From CAIYUC01 sp963682005 (lineage in GTDB: Bacteria > Bacteroidota > Bacteroidia > Bacteroidales > FEN-979), in assembly GCA_963682005.1 (NCBI GenBank), contig OY820914.1:2294001-2358000 (forward strand): DNA of 64,000 nt, given 5' to 3'. A program made the translations under genes and the position numbers. Shown piece by piece: positions 53,416 through 62,364 of the stretch; the first letter of the stretch is position 1, and the number at the start of each line of letters is the position of its first letter. Below the pieces are notes generated by a model. It had not been told where the DNA came from. It saw only the letters and a program-made list of their open reading frames with translations, and made no database searches.

Positions 53416-53497
53416 TACCCACCCCTCAAATCCCCTCCCAAAGTTCCCCGCGTACGCGGGGATCCAGGGAGGGGAAGACCGAAGGTCGCGGTGGGTA
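53416..53497. repeat. nested intergenic palindrome with shared GC hairpin
   Basis: Outer TACCCACC (53416-53423) pairs with GGTGGGTA (53490-53497); middle CCCTCCC pairs with GGGAGGG; core TCCCCGCGTACGCGGGGA (53454-53471). The core matches the inner hairpin at 13691-13708. It follows rsmA and may act as its terminator. Confidence 0.75.
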
Positions 53498-53540
53498 CGA
53501 TGTGACTGGCGATTATCCGCAGCCGTAAAGGAAAAATATT

Positions 53541-53548
53541 TACTTTTG
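53541..53548 (+). promoter_or_regulatory. -7 box TACTTTTG before the TMTC-like gene
   Basis: Matches TAnnTTTG, 12 nt before ATG 53561. Confidence 0.5.
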
Positions 53549-53560
53549 CTCCAAATATTG

Positions 53561-55642
53561 ATGTTCATGGATCAACCGAAGAAAAAAAAGAAAACGGTCG
53601 TTACCCAACCCCCTGTGAAAGTAAAGAAACCTGCAACCAGGCAGGGAAAACCTGCCAAAGCCACGGGTAAAGTTTTCAAGACCTACAACCCTGCAAAAAG
53701 CAATGGTTTTATTGTTTTGTTTTTCTTTATCCTCGCTTATGTCCTTTACGGAAATACCATTCTGAACAAATATGCAATTGATGATGAATTTGTCACCGGT
53801 CCTCAAAACGGTGTTGTCACTCAGGGACTGAAAGCGATTCCGCAGATCTTTTCAACACCGTATGTTTCACAGACCGGCAATGTCGGCAGCCAGTCAGCCG
53901 ACTACCGTCCCATCGTAAAGCTGACATTCGCACTCGAATACCAGCTGTGGGGTGAAAAACCGGGCAGGAGCCATGCAGTGAATGTCCTGATCTATTTTTT
54001 TCTCTGTACACTGCTCTTTTTTATCCTGAAAAGACTTTTCAAAGACTATAATATCCTGTTTCCGTTCCTGATCACCGTTCTTTTTATGGTCCATCCCCTC
54101 CATACCGAAGTGGTGGCCAGCCTCAAGAACCGGGATGAGATGCTCGCCTTCCTCTGCGGATTTGGCGGGCTTTACTATTTCCTCCGGTATGCGGAAAACA
54201 AGAATATCCGGTTTGTTTTTTATGCAATGATCGTCTTTTGTATCGGGTATCTTTCCAAGTCCTCGATCCTTCCGTTCCTTTTGCTTTACCCGCTTGTTCT
54301 GTACTTCTTCACGGATATCCCGTTCAAAAAGATGGTGCCTCTCTTTCTTGCAGTTCTTGCGGTCATCGCCATTTCCCAGTTCGGCCCGAAACTATTCCTG
54401 CACCATGCGGCCAGGGTGAATTCTTTTATCGAGAATCCTCTTTATATTGACAAGAACCTGTGGCACAGGCTGGGGACAGCGATGCTTGCCCTGTTGTTCT
54501 ATATCCGGATGCTTTTCTATCCATATCCTATGGTCTATTATTACGGATACGACACGATCCCGATCACGAACCTCTGGAACATATGGGTGCTCGTATCCAT
54601 TGTCATCTATGCCATTTTACTGGCCATAGCGGTGATGAAATTCCGTGAGAAGCACGTTCTTTCCTTTGCGATCTTCTTCTACCTGATCGCGATTTTCATG
54701 TATTCGAACCTGCCGACACCCGTTGTGGGGATCGTCGGGGAGCGGTTTGCATTCCTGGCTTCAACCGGGTTCATCATTGCCCTGGTTTACCTGGTCTTCA
54801 AGCTTTTCAGGACAGAGCCAAGAAGTCTGACGATCGAGCTCAGCGACCGGATCAAGATCCTCGCCCTTGTCATTCTGCTTGCCGTTCCTTCCATCTACCT
54901 AACGATCAAACGGAACAGGGCATGGCGGAATTCATACGACCTTACAGCCACCGACCTCAAGCGTGTACCAAGGTCTTCGAAAGTCTGCATCCAGTATGCC
55001 GGTCAGATGATGAACCGGGTTTACAAGGCCGACCCCAGGGACCAGGAATCGATGCGGCAGTCGTTTACTCCTGTCATTACAAAGTATTTCAGAAGAGGCC
55101 TCGACCTCTACCCGGATAACTATGCAACCCTGAATGACCTCGGTTCCGTTTACATTAATTTTGCAGAAAATCCTGATTCTGCCATCTGGTTCCTGAAGAA
55201 GGCGATTGCACTTGAACCGAAGCTCCAGCCGGCCTGGGTCAACCTGGGGCTTGCATACAGGAAGAAACAGCAATTTGACAGCGCCATTTACTGCTATAAA
55301 AAAGTGCTGGCGCAAAACCCAAAAGAGATCAAGGCATTGATCGCCATGGGAAATGTTTATAATGATATCGGAAAATTTGAAGAAGCCGTAAGGATGAACC
55401 AGGATGCCATGCAGGTGGATCCTTCCTCGGATATCCCGTACAGGAATATAGGGAACTATTATATCCAGCAGGGCGATACGGCAAGGGCTGTCAGATTCTG
55501 GGAGCAGGCAGCGGAAAAAAATCCGGAGTACGATATCTGCATGAAACTGAATTCGCTATACCGGCTCAAAGGCAATATGGACAAGGCAAATTATTATTAT
55601 GACCTGGCCAATGCCTCGATCAGGAAGAACAGGAAGAAGTAA
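53561..55642 (+). CDS. TMTC-like membrane protein with C-terminal TPRs
   Basis: 693 aa from ATG 53561 (ATG 53567 also possible). The N-terminus is rich in lysine and precedes the first membrane helix. The membrane half (about 50-445) shows the TMTC/GT-C features: an IDDEF loop after helix 1, DYRPIVKLTFALEYQLWG, SHAVNVLIYFFLCTLLF, LMVHPLHTEVVASLKNRDEMLAF. The C-terminal part (about 470-690) holds at least five TPRs. In eukaryotes TMTC proteins O-mannosylate secreted proteins; bacterial homologues may glycosylate from lipid carriers, but acceptors are unknown. An acyl-AMP ligase gene follows by 17 nt. Confidence 0.75.
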   Translation: MFMDQPKKKKKTVVTQPPVKVKKPATRQGKPAKATGKVFKTYNPAKSNGFIVLFFFILAYVLYGNTILNKYAIDDEFVTGPQNGVVTQGLKAIPQIFSTPYVSQTGNVGSQSADYRPIVKLTFALEYQLWGEKPGRSHAVNVLIYFFLCTLLFFILKRLFKDYNILFPFLITVLFMVHPLHTEVVASLKNRDEMLAFLCGFGGLYYFLRYAENKNIRFVFYAMIVFCIGYLSKSSILPFLLLYPLVLYFFTDIPFKKMVPLFLAVLAVIAISQFGPKLFLHHAARVNSFIENPLYIDKNLWHRLGTAMLALLFYIRMLFYPYPMVYYYGYDTIPITNLWNIWVLVSIVIYAILLAIAVMKFREKHVLSFAIFFYLIAIFMYSNLPTPVVGIVGERFAFLASTGFIIALVYLVFKLFRTEPRSLTIELSDRIKILALVILLAVPSIYLTIKRNRAWRNSYDLTATDLKRVPRSSKVCIQYAGQMMNRVYKADPRDQESMRQSFTPVITKYFRRGLDLYPDNYATLNDLGSVYINFAENPDSAIWFLKKAIALEPKLQPAWVNLGLAYRKKQQFDSAIYCYKKVLAQNPKEIKALIAMGNVYNDIGKFEEAVRMNQDAMQVDPSSDIPYRNIGNYYIQQGDTARAVRFWEQAAEKNPEYDICMKLNSLYRLKGNMDKANYYYDLANASIRKNRKK

Positions 55643-55659
55643 AGTCAGAAAACGAAGAT

Positions 55660-57327
55660 ATGATCCCGAAGAACCTGCCTGAGTTGCTGATAAGGGTTGC
55701 CACGATGCATCCGGAGAAAGGTGTAGGTTTCATCAATCCCGACGGGAGCGATCATTTTCTTACCTATACCGAACTCCATCATAAAGCAGGTCAGCTGCTG
55801 AACGGTCTGGCCCGATTTGATATCCGGGCAGGTGACCACATCATCCTGGCACTGGATAAGAATGCAGAGATCATCCCGTTATTATGGGCCTGTTTCCTGG
55901 GAGGGATCATTCCCACGGTCCTGCAGCCGCCGTTATCCTTCACTGAATTCAACCCTTCGGCCGAAAAAGCAGCCAAAGTATTTCAGGTGCTTTCGAAACC
56001 ACGAATCATTCTTTCACACCATTATTTTACCGGTTGGAAACAGGGAGAGATCCCCGATGAATACTTTATCGATATTGAAAGCATAAAACAGGTACCGGGC
56101 GATCATGAGATCAGGGAACCTGAAGGAAATGACACCGCACTGATCCAGTTTTCATCAGGAAGCACAGGCGATCCGAAAGGAATCGTTCTTAGCCACAGGA
56201 ATATACTCACGAACACCTCGGATATAAGTTTTGCGTTAAACCTTACAACGGCCGATGTCTCGGTAAACTGGATGCCGCTTTATCACGACATGGGTCTCAT
56301 GGGATATCATTTTACTTCCATTTATGGCCAGGTGAACCAGTATATTATTGATACACCCGACTTCATCAAGAACCCGGCACTGTGGTTGGATGTCATGAGC
56401 GACAAACGTGCTACCATTACCGGTTGCCCGAATTTCGGCCAGGTCCTCGTCAGCAGATACCTCACCAGAAAAAAAGCAGGCCATTGGGACCTGAGCCCGA
56501 TGAGAGCGATGCTGGATGGGGCGGAACCGATTTCAACCATGGTCATGAACGAATTCATCACCAATCTGAAGCCGTTCGGATTCAGGAGAAATGCCCTGAT
56601 GCCGGTGTATGGCATGGCTGAAGCGTCCCTCGCAGTCACCTTCTCTGCACTGCATCATGATCCGGAAGTCCTGGCGGTGAACAGGTATGACCTGCAGCAC
56701 AATAACCTTGCGGTGCCCCGGACCGTTGGGGAGGATTATGTTGAAGTGGTTTGTGTCGGAAAAAAGATGAATCACACAGAGATCAGGATTGTTGACGAGA
56801 ATGATGATCCCCTCCCTGAGAATGAAGTAGGACAGGTCCAGATCCGCGGGATCAATGTTACGCCCGGGTATTTCAATAACCCGGGGGAAACGGTCAGGTC
56901 ATTCTGCAATGACTGGCTCCGGACTGGCGACCTTGGATTCACCAGGGATCAGAAGCTTTATATAACAGGCAGGATCAAAGACATCATTTTTATCAATGGC
57001 ACGAATTATTATGCCCATGATCTTGAGAATACTGCCATGCAGATTGAGGAGATCACTTTCGGAAAGATCGTGATCGGCGGATATTTCGACGAAAAAGAGG
57101 GGCGTGACAAGCTTATCGTATTCCTTGTGGGCGCCCAGAACCAGGCGACAACCGACCTTTTCAGGAAGATAAAAATCCTTTTCATGCAAACCATCGGGAT
57201 AAGCCCGGATACATTCATCCCTGTGAGGTCAAACCAGATCCCGCGCACCAGTAGCGGAAAGATCCAGCGCTATAAAATGATCCGGAGTTACCTGCGCGGG
57301 GAATTTGAGAACATTGTCAAATTGTGA
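55660..57327 (+). CDS. fatty-acyl-AMP ligase-like AMP-binding enzyme
   Basis: 555 aa. Adenylate-forming family: P-loop FSSGSTGDPKG (A3 motif), A5 PVYGMAEASLAV, A7 TGDLG, and A8-like GRIKDIIFINGTNYYAHDLE. WMPLYHDMGLMG and NGAEP-like DGAEPIS match the FAAL subgroup rather than acyl-CoA synthetases. It should activate a fatty acid as acyl-AMP for transfer to an acyl carrier. No carrier protein, polyketide or peptide synthetase gene is beside it. The stop codon TGA is the first triplet of a long octamer array. Confidence 0.82.
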   Translation: MIPKNLPELLIRVATMHPEKGVGFINPDGSDHFLTYTELHHKAGQLLNGLARFDIRAGDHIILALDKNAEIIPLLWACFLGGIIPTVLQPPLSFTEFNPSAEKAAKVFQVLSKPRIILSHHYFTGWKQGEIPDEYFIDIESIKQVPGDHEIREPEGNDTALIQFSSGSTGDPKGIVLSHRNILTNTSDISFALNLTTADVSVNWMPLYHDMGLMGYHFTSIYGQVNQYIIDTPDFIKNPALWLDVMSDKRATITGCPNFGQVLVSRYLTRKKAGHWDLSPMRAMLDGAEPISTMVMNEFITNLKPFGFRRNALMPVYGMAEASLAVTFSALHHDPEVLAVNRYDLQHNNLAVPRTVGEDYVEVVCVGKKMNHTEIRIVDENDDPLPENEVGQVQIRGINVTPGYFNNPGETVRSFCNDWLRTGDLGFTRDQKLYITGRIKDIIFINGTNYYAHDLENTAMQIEEITFGKIVIGGYFDEKEGRDKLIVFLVGAQNQATTDLFRKIKILFMQTIGISPDTFIPVRSNQIPRTSSGKIQRYKMIRSYLRGEFENIVKL

Positions 57328-57432
57328 AGTAGCGAAGTAGTGAAGTAGTGAAGTAGCGAAGTAGCGAAGTAGCGAAGTAGTGAAGTAGTGAAGTAGTGAA
57401 ATAGTGAAATAGCGAAGTAGTGAAATAGCGAA
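57325..57432. repeat. GAAGTAGC octamer array, about 13 units
   Basis: Units are GAAGTAGC, GAAGTAGT, GAAATAGT and GAAATAGC. The array begins in the stop codon of the acyl-AMP ligase gene and ends about 40 nt before the TonB receptor start. Its reverse complement reappears at 57548-57583, so the two form an inverted pair. Confidence 0.9.
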
Positions 57433-57471
57433 AATTCATGTAGAAAGTTTTTTACCATTTGATTTTTATTG

Positions 57472-59958
57472 ATGAAGATATACCATCTGTTTTTTGATTC
57501 AGGAGTTTCAATTTTTTATTTTCAAATAAGAAAAAGTTTTAAACGATTTCGCTACTTCGCTACTTCGCTACTTCGCTACTTCGTAATACTTTTAACTACC
57601 CTCAATGCAGTCACTGCCCTGGCCCAATCCGGAACGATCAAAGGCCGGGTGTTCAATCATAAGAATAATGAACCGCTGCCTTTCACGAACATCATTCTTG
57701 AAAATGAGCCGACAAAGGGGGTCTCCAGCGATATCGACGGGAATTTCACGATCACAGGAGTAAAGCCGGGATATGTCAGGCTTATTGCATCCTGTGTGGG
57801 TTTTCAGAAGTACGTTTCGGAGGATTTCCTTGTCACCAATTCAAAGACGGTGTTCCTGGAGATCGCTATGGATGAGTCGGCGGTGACCCTTCAGCAGGTG
57901 GAAGTGAAACCTTCCGAATTTACGCGGAAAGAAGAAAGCCCCATTTCGCTTCAGCGGCTGAATATCGAACAGATCGAACGCAGTCCCGGCTCCAACAGGG
58001 ATATATCGAAGGTCATACAATCACTGCCCGGCGTGGCATCGGCACCCACCTTCCGGAATGATGTGATCGTGAGGGGAGGAGGTGCCAGTGAAAACCGGTT
58101 TTACCTTGATGGTGTCGAGATCCCGAACCTCAACCATTTCTCGACACAGGGCGCTTCCGGAGGTCCTGTAGGGATCATCAACGTCGATTTTATCCGGGAA
58201 GTGGAATTCTATGAAGGCGCCTTCCCGGCAAAAAGAGGCAATGCGCTCAGCTCTGTCCTGGAGTTCAGCCAGATCGACGGCAGCAAGGACAAGTTCGGAG
58301 CCCGGCTTTCCCTGGGTTCAAGCGACCTCGGAATTACACTGAACGGACCCGTCACGAAAAATTCAACACTCATATTATCCTACAGGAGATCTTACCTGAA
58401 ATTCCTCTTTTCCGCCCTTGGCCTGCCCTTTCTACCCACTTATAATGATTACCAGCTCAAATACAAGATCGACCTCAATAAGCGTAACCAGTTATCAGTG
58501 ATCTCCATCGGTTCCTTCGATAAGAATAAGCTGAACACCGGTCTGAAAAACCCGAATGACTTCCAGCAATATGTGCTTTCATCTTTACCCTCCAGCAACC
58601 AGTGGAGCTATACGTTCGGCGTGGTGTACAAACATTTCCGCGACAATGGTTACGGAAACTGGATATTCAGCAGGAACATGCTGGATAATGAGCAATTGAA
58701 ATACAAGAACAATGTGGAAGTCCCCGACAGTTTGCTGATCAGTTACAAGTCGCAGGAAAGCGAGAACAAAGTGCGGTACGAGGGCCTGACCGACCTTGTG
58801 AAAGTAAAGATCAGTTACGGTGCCGGGTTGCAGTATTCCGAATACACGAACAACACCTATCAGCAATTTTACTCGGGAAATGAGCTGAAGCCCGTCAATT
58901 ACAGCTCATACATCGATGTGTTTTTCTGGAATGTTTATGCACAGGCTACAAAAGGCTTTTTTAAAGACAAGCTGACTCTTTCCCTCGGGTTACGGATGGA
59001 TGCGAACAGTTATTCGAAGAAGATGTCGCGGATGTGGCAGCAGCTTTCGCCACGTTTCTCCGCCTCCTACGGTATTACCGACAGGTTCTTCATCAATTTC
59101 AACACCGGCAGGTACTATCAGCAGCCGGCCTATACATCGCTCGGGTACCGGAGCAATACGGGAACCCTGGTGAATGATTCGCTGGGCATCCGCTATATTT
59201 CATGCGATCATGTTGTACTGGGCTTTGAGTTCCTTCCGGAGATCCACTCCAAGCTTTCGGTGGAAGGGTTTTATAAGATGTACAACCATTATCCCTTTTC
59301 CATCAGGGATTCCGTGGCATTGGCAAGCAAGGGAGCCGATTACGACATCTACGGCAATGAGCCGCTGCTGCCTATTTCCAAAGGAAGGGCTTATGGAGCC
59401 GAGCTTCTTTACCGCAACAGCGACCTCTTCGGGTTCAATGTCATCGTTTCATACACCTTTGTGAGAAGCGAGTTCACGGATTATCACGGGAAATATGTGC
59501 CATCGGCCTGGGACAACCGGAATCTGCTGAATGTGACGTTAGGCAGGAAGTTCAAACACAACTGGGAGATCGGCATGAAATGGCGTTTCGTAGGTGGAGC
59601 GCCTTATACACCTTACGATGAGAACAAGTCAAGCATCGTCGCCGCCTGGGACGTCCAGGGACGGGGCTACCTCGATTATGGCAAATTCAATACATTGCGG
59701 TTGAAATCGTTCAACCAGCTTGACATCAGGATCGATAAAGGATTTTATTTTAAGAAATGGTCGCTGATGCTATATGTCGATGTTCAGAATGTTTTGAATT
59801 TCAAAGCCGATCAGCCCGACATCCTCGTCAACACCCAGCCTGACGGCACAATCGTCAAGTACACCGACGACCAGGGCATCGAGCGCTACAAGCTGCGGTA
59901 CATCACCAATTATGCCGGCACAGTTCTTCCCTCGGTCGGGATCATGGTGGAGTTATAG
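57472..59958 (+). CDS. TonB-dependent outer-membrane receptor
   Basis: 828 aa from ATG 57472. A long N-terminus (about 45 residues before ALAQ) includes a stretch coded by the octamer array GCTACTTC (57548-57583), giving RYFATSLL. A carboxypeptidase-regulatory-like domain follows (about 50-135), then the plug (about 150-265, VIQSLPGVASAPTFRNDVIVRGGGASENRFYLDGVEIP) and a 22-strand-like barrel to the C-terminal aromatic strand ending MVEL. It imports a large or iron-linked ligand with TonB energy. No SusD gene follows, so it is not a SusCD pair. The start is uncertain because no in-frame ATG lies after the repeats and before the mature protein. Confidence 0.88.
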   Translation: MKIYHLFFDSGVSIFYFQIRKSFKRFRYFATSLLRYFVILLTTLNAVTALAQSGTIKGRVFNHKNNEPLPFTNIILENEPTKGVSSDIDGNFTITGVKPGYVRLIASCVGFQKYVSEDFLVTNSKTVFLEIAMDESAVTLQQVEVKPSEFTRKEESPISLQRLNIEQIERSPGSNRDISKVIQSLPGVASAPTFRNDVIVRGGGASENRFYLDGVEIPNLNHFSTQGASGGPVGIINVDFIREVEFYEGAFPAKRGNALSSVLEFSQIDGSKDKFGARLSLGSSDLGITLNGPVTKNSTLILSYRRSYLKFLFSALGLPFLPTYNDYQLKYKIDLNKRNQLSVISIGSFDKNKLNTGLKNPNDFQQYVLSSLPSSNQWSYTFGVVYKHFRDNGYGNWIFSRNMLDNEQLKYKNNVEVPDSLLISYKSQESENKVRYEGLTDLVKVKISYGAGLQYSEYTNNTYQQFYSGNELKPVNYSSYIDVFFWNVYAQATKGFFKDKLTLSLGLRMDANSYSKKMSRMWQQLSPRFSASYGITDRFFINFNTGRYYQQPAYTSLGYRSNTGTLVNDSLGIRYISCDHVVLGFEFLPEIHSKLSVEGFYKMYNHYPFSIRDSVALASKGADYDIYGNEPLLPISKGRAYGAELLYRNSDLFGFNVIVSYTFVRSEFTDYHGKYVPSAWDNRNLLNVTLGRKFKHNWEIGMKWRFVGGAPYTPYDENKSSIVAAWDVQGRGYLDYGKFNTLRLKSFNQLDIRIDKGFYFKKWSLMLYVDVQNVLNFKADQPDILVNTQPDGTIVKYTDDQGIERYKLRYITNYAGTVLPSVGIMVEL
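57548..57583. repeat. inverted GCTACTTC octamer array within the TonB receptor signal region
   Basis: Four perfect octamers plus a half unit. Because 8 is not a multiple of 3, all three frames are used and translate to RYFATSLL. A change of one unit would shift the frame. It is the inverse of the 57325-57432 array. Confidence 0.9.
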
Positions 59959-60406
59959 CCGGCTAAATCACCTCAGCTTCACTTTTCATAATGCAGGAAT
60001 GCAGGAATTCATAATGCATAATTTAATGGTTGCTAATCCCTTACTGCATTTTGCATTACTGCATTGGAAAGGCACGCGGATTTTCCGGATTGTCGCGGAT
60101 AAAAATAACCGCAGAGTCGCAGAGAAAATGAAATTTTGCATTTTGCATTTTTCCTGCCAATCAGTGAAAACTTCCTTCGCTCTCCTTTCGCTCTCCCTTC
60201 GTTCTGCCTTCGTTGGCGAAGGATCATAAAGGGAAGCGTCTAAATCAACAAATCAACAACTCATCAAATCACCAACTCAATTCACAACCGTCATTCCAGC
60301 GAAAGCGGGAATCCGCCCTCAAGTTACCCCATAGTATAAAATCATTATTTTGAAATATGTTGTAACTTTAACCTTTACGATTTTCCGGATTTTTAAAGTC
60401 AGCCTC
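59959..60406. repeat. repeat-filled intergenic stretch
   Basis: 448 nt without a gene. 59986-60068: units of GCAGGAATTCATAATGCAT/GCATTTTGCATTACTGCAT. 60105-60128: AACCGCAGAGTCGCAGAG. 60172-60222: TTCGCTCTCC-type units with a hairpin at CCTTCGTTGGCGAAGG. 60244-60287: AATCAACAAC/ATCACCAACTC units. 60291-60315: a palindrome CATTCCAGCGAAAGCGGGAATC-like, a type widely dispersed in bacteria. No promoter was clear. Confidence 0.8.
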
Positions 60407-62071
60407 ATGAAAACCTTTACTCGTTCCATTCATTTCCTCATTTTCCTTGTGAGTCTTTTGCCGGGCCCGGTCAGATCACAGGAATGCTATTGGTCGTCAC
60501 ATATCGGGGGAACCTCTACCGATGGTGGAGGAATTATGGGTTCCGACAGGGATGGCAATGTTTATGTTTCCGGTTCAACACAGGGTCCGGTTTGTTACTT
60601 CAATTCCTACAGCATAAGTTTAGGCGGAGATTATGATCGGTCGTTTTTCGTGAAATATGATGCGACAGGAAATGAGGTCTGGATAAAAGAGTTTGATGGA
60701 ATATCCACAAGTCCTGACATCTCCATTGGTGTTGGTGGCATAATTGATACGATCCGGGATGCTATATTGGGCTGTGGTTATTTTTATGCACAGTTGTGTT
60801 TGGACGACACTATCATCTCTGGTAACGGCCAGACTATTTTCATCATGAAGATGGATCTGGATGGGAATGTCCTGTGGGCAAGAACCGGAGGGGGGCCAGG
60901 TCTTGATTATCCATTAGGAATAACCTATGATGAGCAGGGCAATATCTATCTGTCGGGATGCAATGAAAAAGAAGCCACTTTCGGGGAAACCAGGATCCCA
61001 GCCGGAGGATTCCTGGCAAAATATACGACGGATGGAAACCTCCTATGGGTGAAAAACAAATTCAGGGAATACAGCCCATATGGGTATTTTCCGTACACGG
61101 AAGCCCCGCCTTTTAATCTTTTCTATTCAAAGGACAATTTATTAATTAATGGAAATATCCGTAACGACACAATTGTTATTGATACTATTACCATTATTAA
61201 AAGTTCGGGCTATTTATCTTCATACCTTGCTTCTTTTGATACTAGTGGGAATGTACAGTGGTTAAAACCAGCAGCAAGACCATTGGGATTTTGTGGCGGG
61301 CAATTTACTTCCGATACCTCAAACAATATTTATATAACTGGTTCTTATCAGCAAAAAGCAATATTTGAAAATGATACTCTTTTCGATTCACTGGCTGTTA
61401 TTGATTGTTTTATTGCCAAGTATACAAGTGCTGGTGAATTTGTATGGGCAAGGCATTTGAATTCAAATAGTTTTGCTTTTGGAAGAGGTGTATTATCCGA
61501 TGGAAAAGGGAATATATATCTTGCCGGAACATTTAGTGAAAAAGCTTGTTTTGGGATTGACACTTTAATTTCGGGATCTATGAATGATAAGTTTCTTGCT
61601 AAGTATTCATCCGAAGGAATTTGCGAAGGGGTAAGACAATATTCTGAAGGAGAGATATATAAATTCGGGATCAGCCCATCGGGTACTATTTTATGGGCGG
61701 GCACATTTGTTGGCTCAATAAGCATAGGGCCTCATACATTCACCTCTTACGGCGGCGAGGATGTTTTTGTGGCCGAATGTTCACCAATTACGAGTATTGA
61801 GCCCAAATCAATCCCGAAGCAGAATCAGCTTCTCATTTATGCCAACCCCAACGACGGCAAATGCACAATTACCCTCCCCGAAGAATTTCAGAATGAGAAA
61901 AAACTGACGTTGAACATTTTCGACAGCCAGGGCAGACTCATTCAAAAAATGCCGGTTGAATCAGGTGAACATAAGATCGGCATTAACCTGCAGGCCGAAG
62001 CGAAAGGAATTTATAACGCCATTCTTTCGAACGGGAAGAAGAGTTATTCGGGGAGGATTGTGGTTAAGTGA
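60407..62071 (+). CDS. T9SS cargo protein with SBBP-like beta-propeller repeats
   Basis: 554 aa from ATG 60407; the upstream in-frame ATG would add a second, poorer signal. Signal peptide 1-25 (ending VRSQ). Six or so repeats with F(L)AKY-x-x-x-G-x-x-x-W and D-x-x-G-N-V/I-Y-V/L-x-G (GNVYVSGS, GNIYLSGC, NNIYITGS, GNIYLAGT) match SBBP/NHL-type propeller blades. The last 80 residues are a T9SS type A sorting domain (YANPNDGKCTITLP, IFDSQGRLIQKMPV, KGIYNAILSNGK). It is a surface or secreted protein of unknown ligand. Codon use in 61140-61700 is more AT-rich than in neighbours. Confidence 0.78.
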   Translation: MKTFTRSIHFLIFLVSLLPGPVRSQECYWSSHIGGTSTDGGGIMGSDRDGNVYVSGSTQGPVCYFNSYSISLGGDYDRSFFVKYDATGNEVWIKEFDGISTSPDISIGVGGIIDTIRDAILGCGYFYAQLCLDDTIISGNGQTIFIMKMDLDGNVLWARTGGGPGLDYPLGITYDEQGNIYLSGCNEKEATFGETRIPAGGFLAKYTTDGNLLWVKNKFREYSPYGYFPYTEAPPFNLFYSKDNLLINGNIRNDTIVIDTITIIKSSGYLSSYLASFDTSGNVQWLKPAARPLGFCGGQFTSDTSNNIYITGSYQQKAIFENDTLFDSLAVIDCFIAKYTSAGEFVWARHLNSNSFAFGRGVLSDGKGNIYLAGTFSEKACFGIDTLISGSMNDKFLAKYSSEGICEGVRQYSEGEIYKFGISPSGTILWAGTFVGSISIGPHTFTSYGGEDVFVAECSPITSIEPKSIPKQNQLLIYANPNDGKCTITLPEEFQNEKKLTLNIFDSQGRLIQKMPVESGEHKIGINLQAEAKGIYNAILSNGKKSYSGRIVVK

Positions 62072-62364
62072 TGGGCACGCGTCACAGACGCGCGCCAGCA
62101 AGGGGTGATAATTCAAAATGCATAATGCAGGAATTCATAATGCATAATTCATGAAATTTAAGAAAGAAAATATTTTGCATTCCTGCATTTTGCACTCCTG
62201 CATTTTGCATTCGGTCATGTTGGTTGGTGATCGGTTGATCAGGTGCCAGGATAACAACACTACTCAACAACTAAACACCTAAGCACCTAAGCAACTAACC
62301 AGCTAAGCGAAAGTGTAATATTATGCATTTTGCATTATGAATTCCTGAATTATGAATTCCTGCA
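62072..62364. repeat. repeat-filled intergenic stretch before the radical SAM pair
   Basis: 62076-62097: palindrome CACGCGTCACAGACGCGCG. 62107-62212: GCATAATGCAGGAATTCATAATGC and GCATTTTGCACTCCTGC units. 62259-62309: CAACTAAACACCTAAGCACC-type units. 62320-62375: AATTCATAATGCA units that overlap the last codons and stop (62365-62367) of the radical SAM gene. Confidence 0.75.

Noticed and set aside
57325..57432. Possible CRISPR array
   Set aside because: Units are 8 bp with no spacers and no cas genes nearby.
60407..62071. Recent transfer of the SBBP/T9SS gene
   Set aside because: The AT-rich section is modest and limited to the middle of the gene; the sorting domain and signal peptide fit the host.
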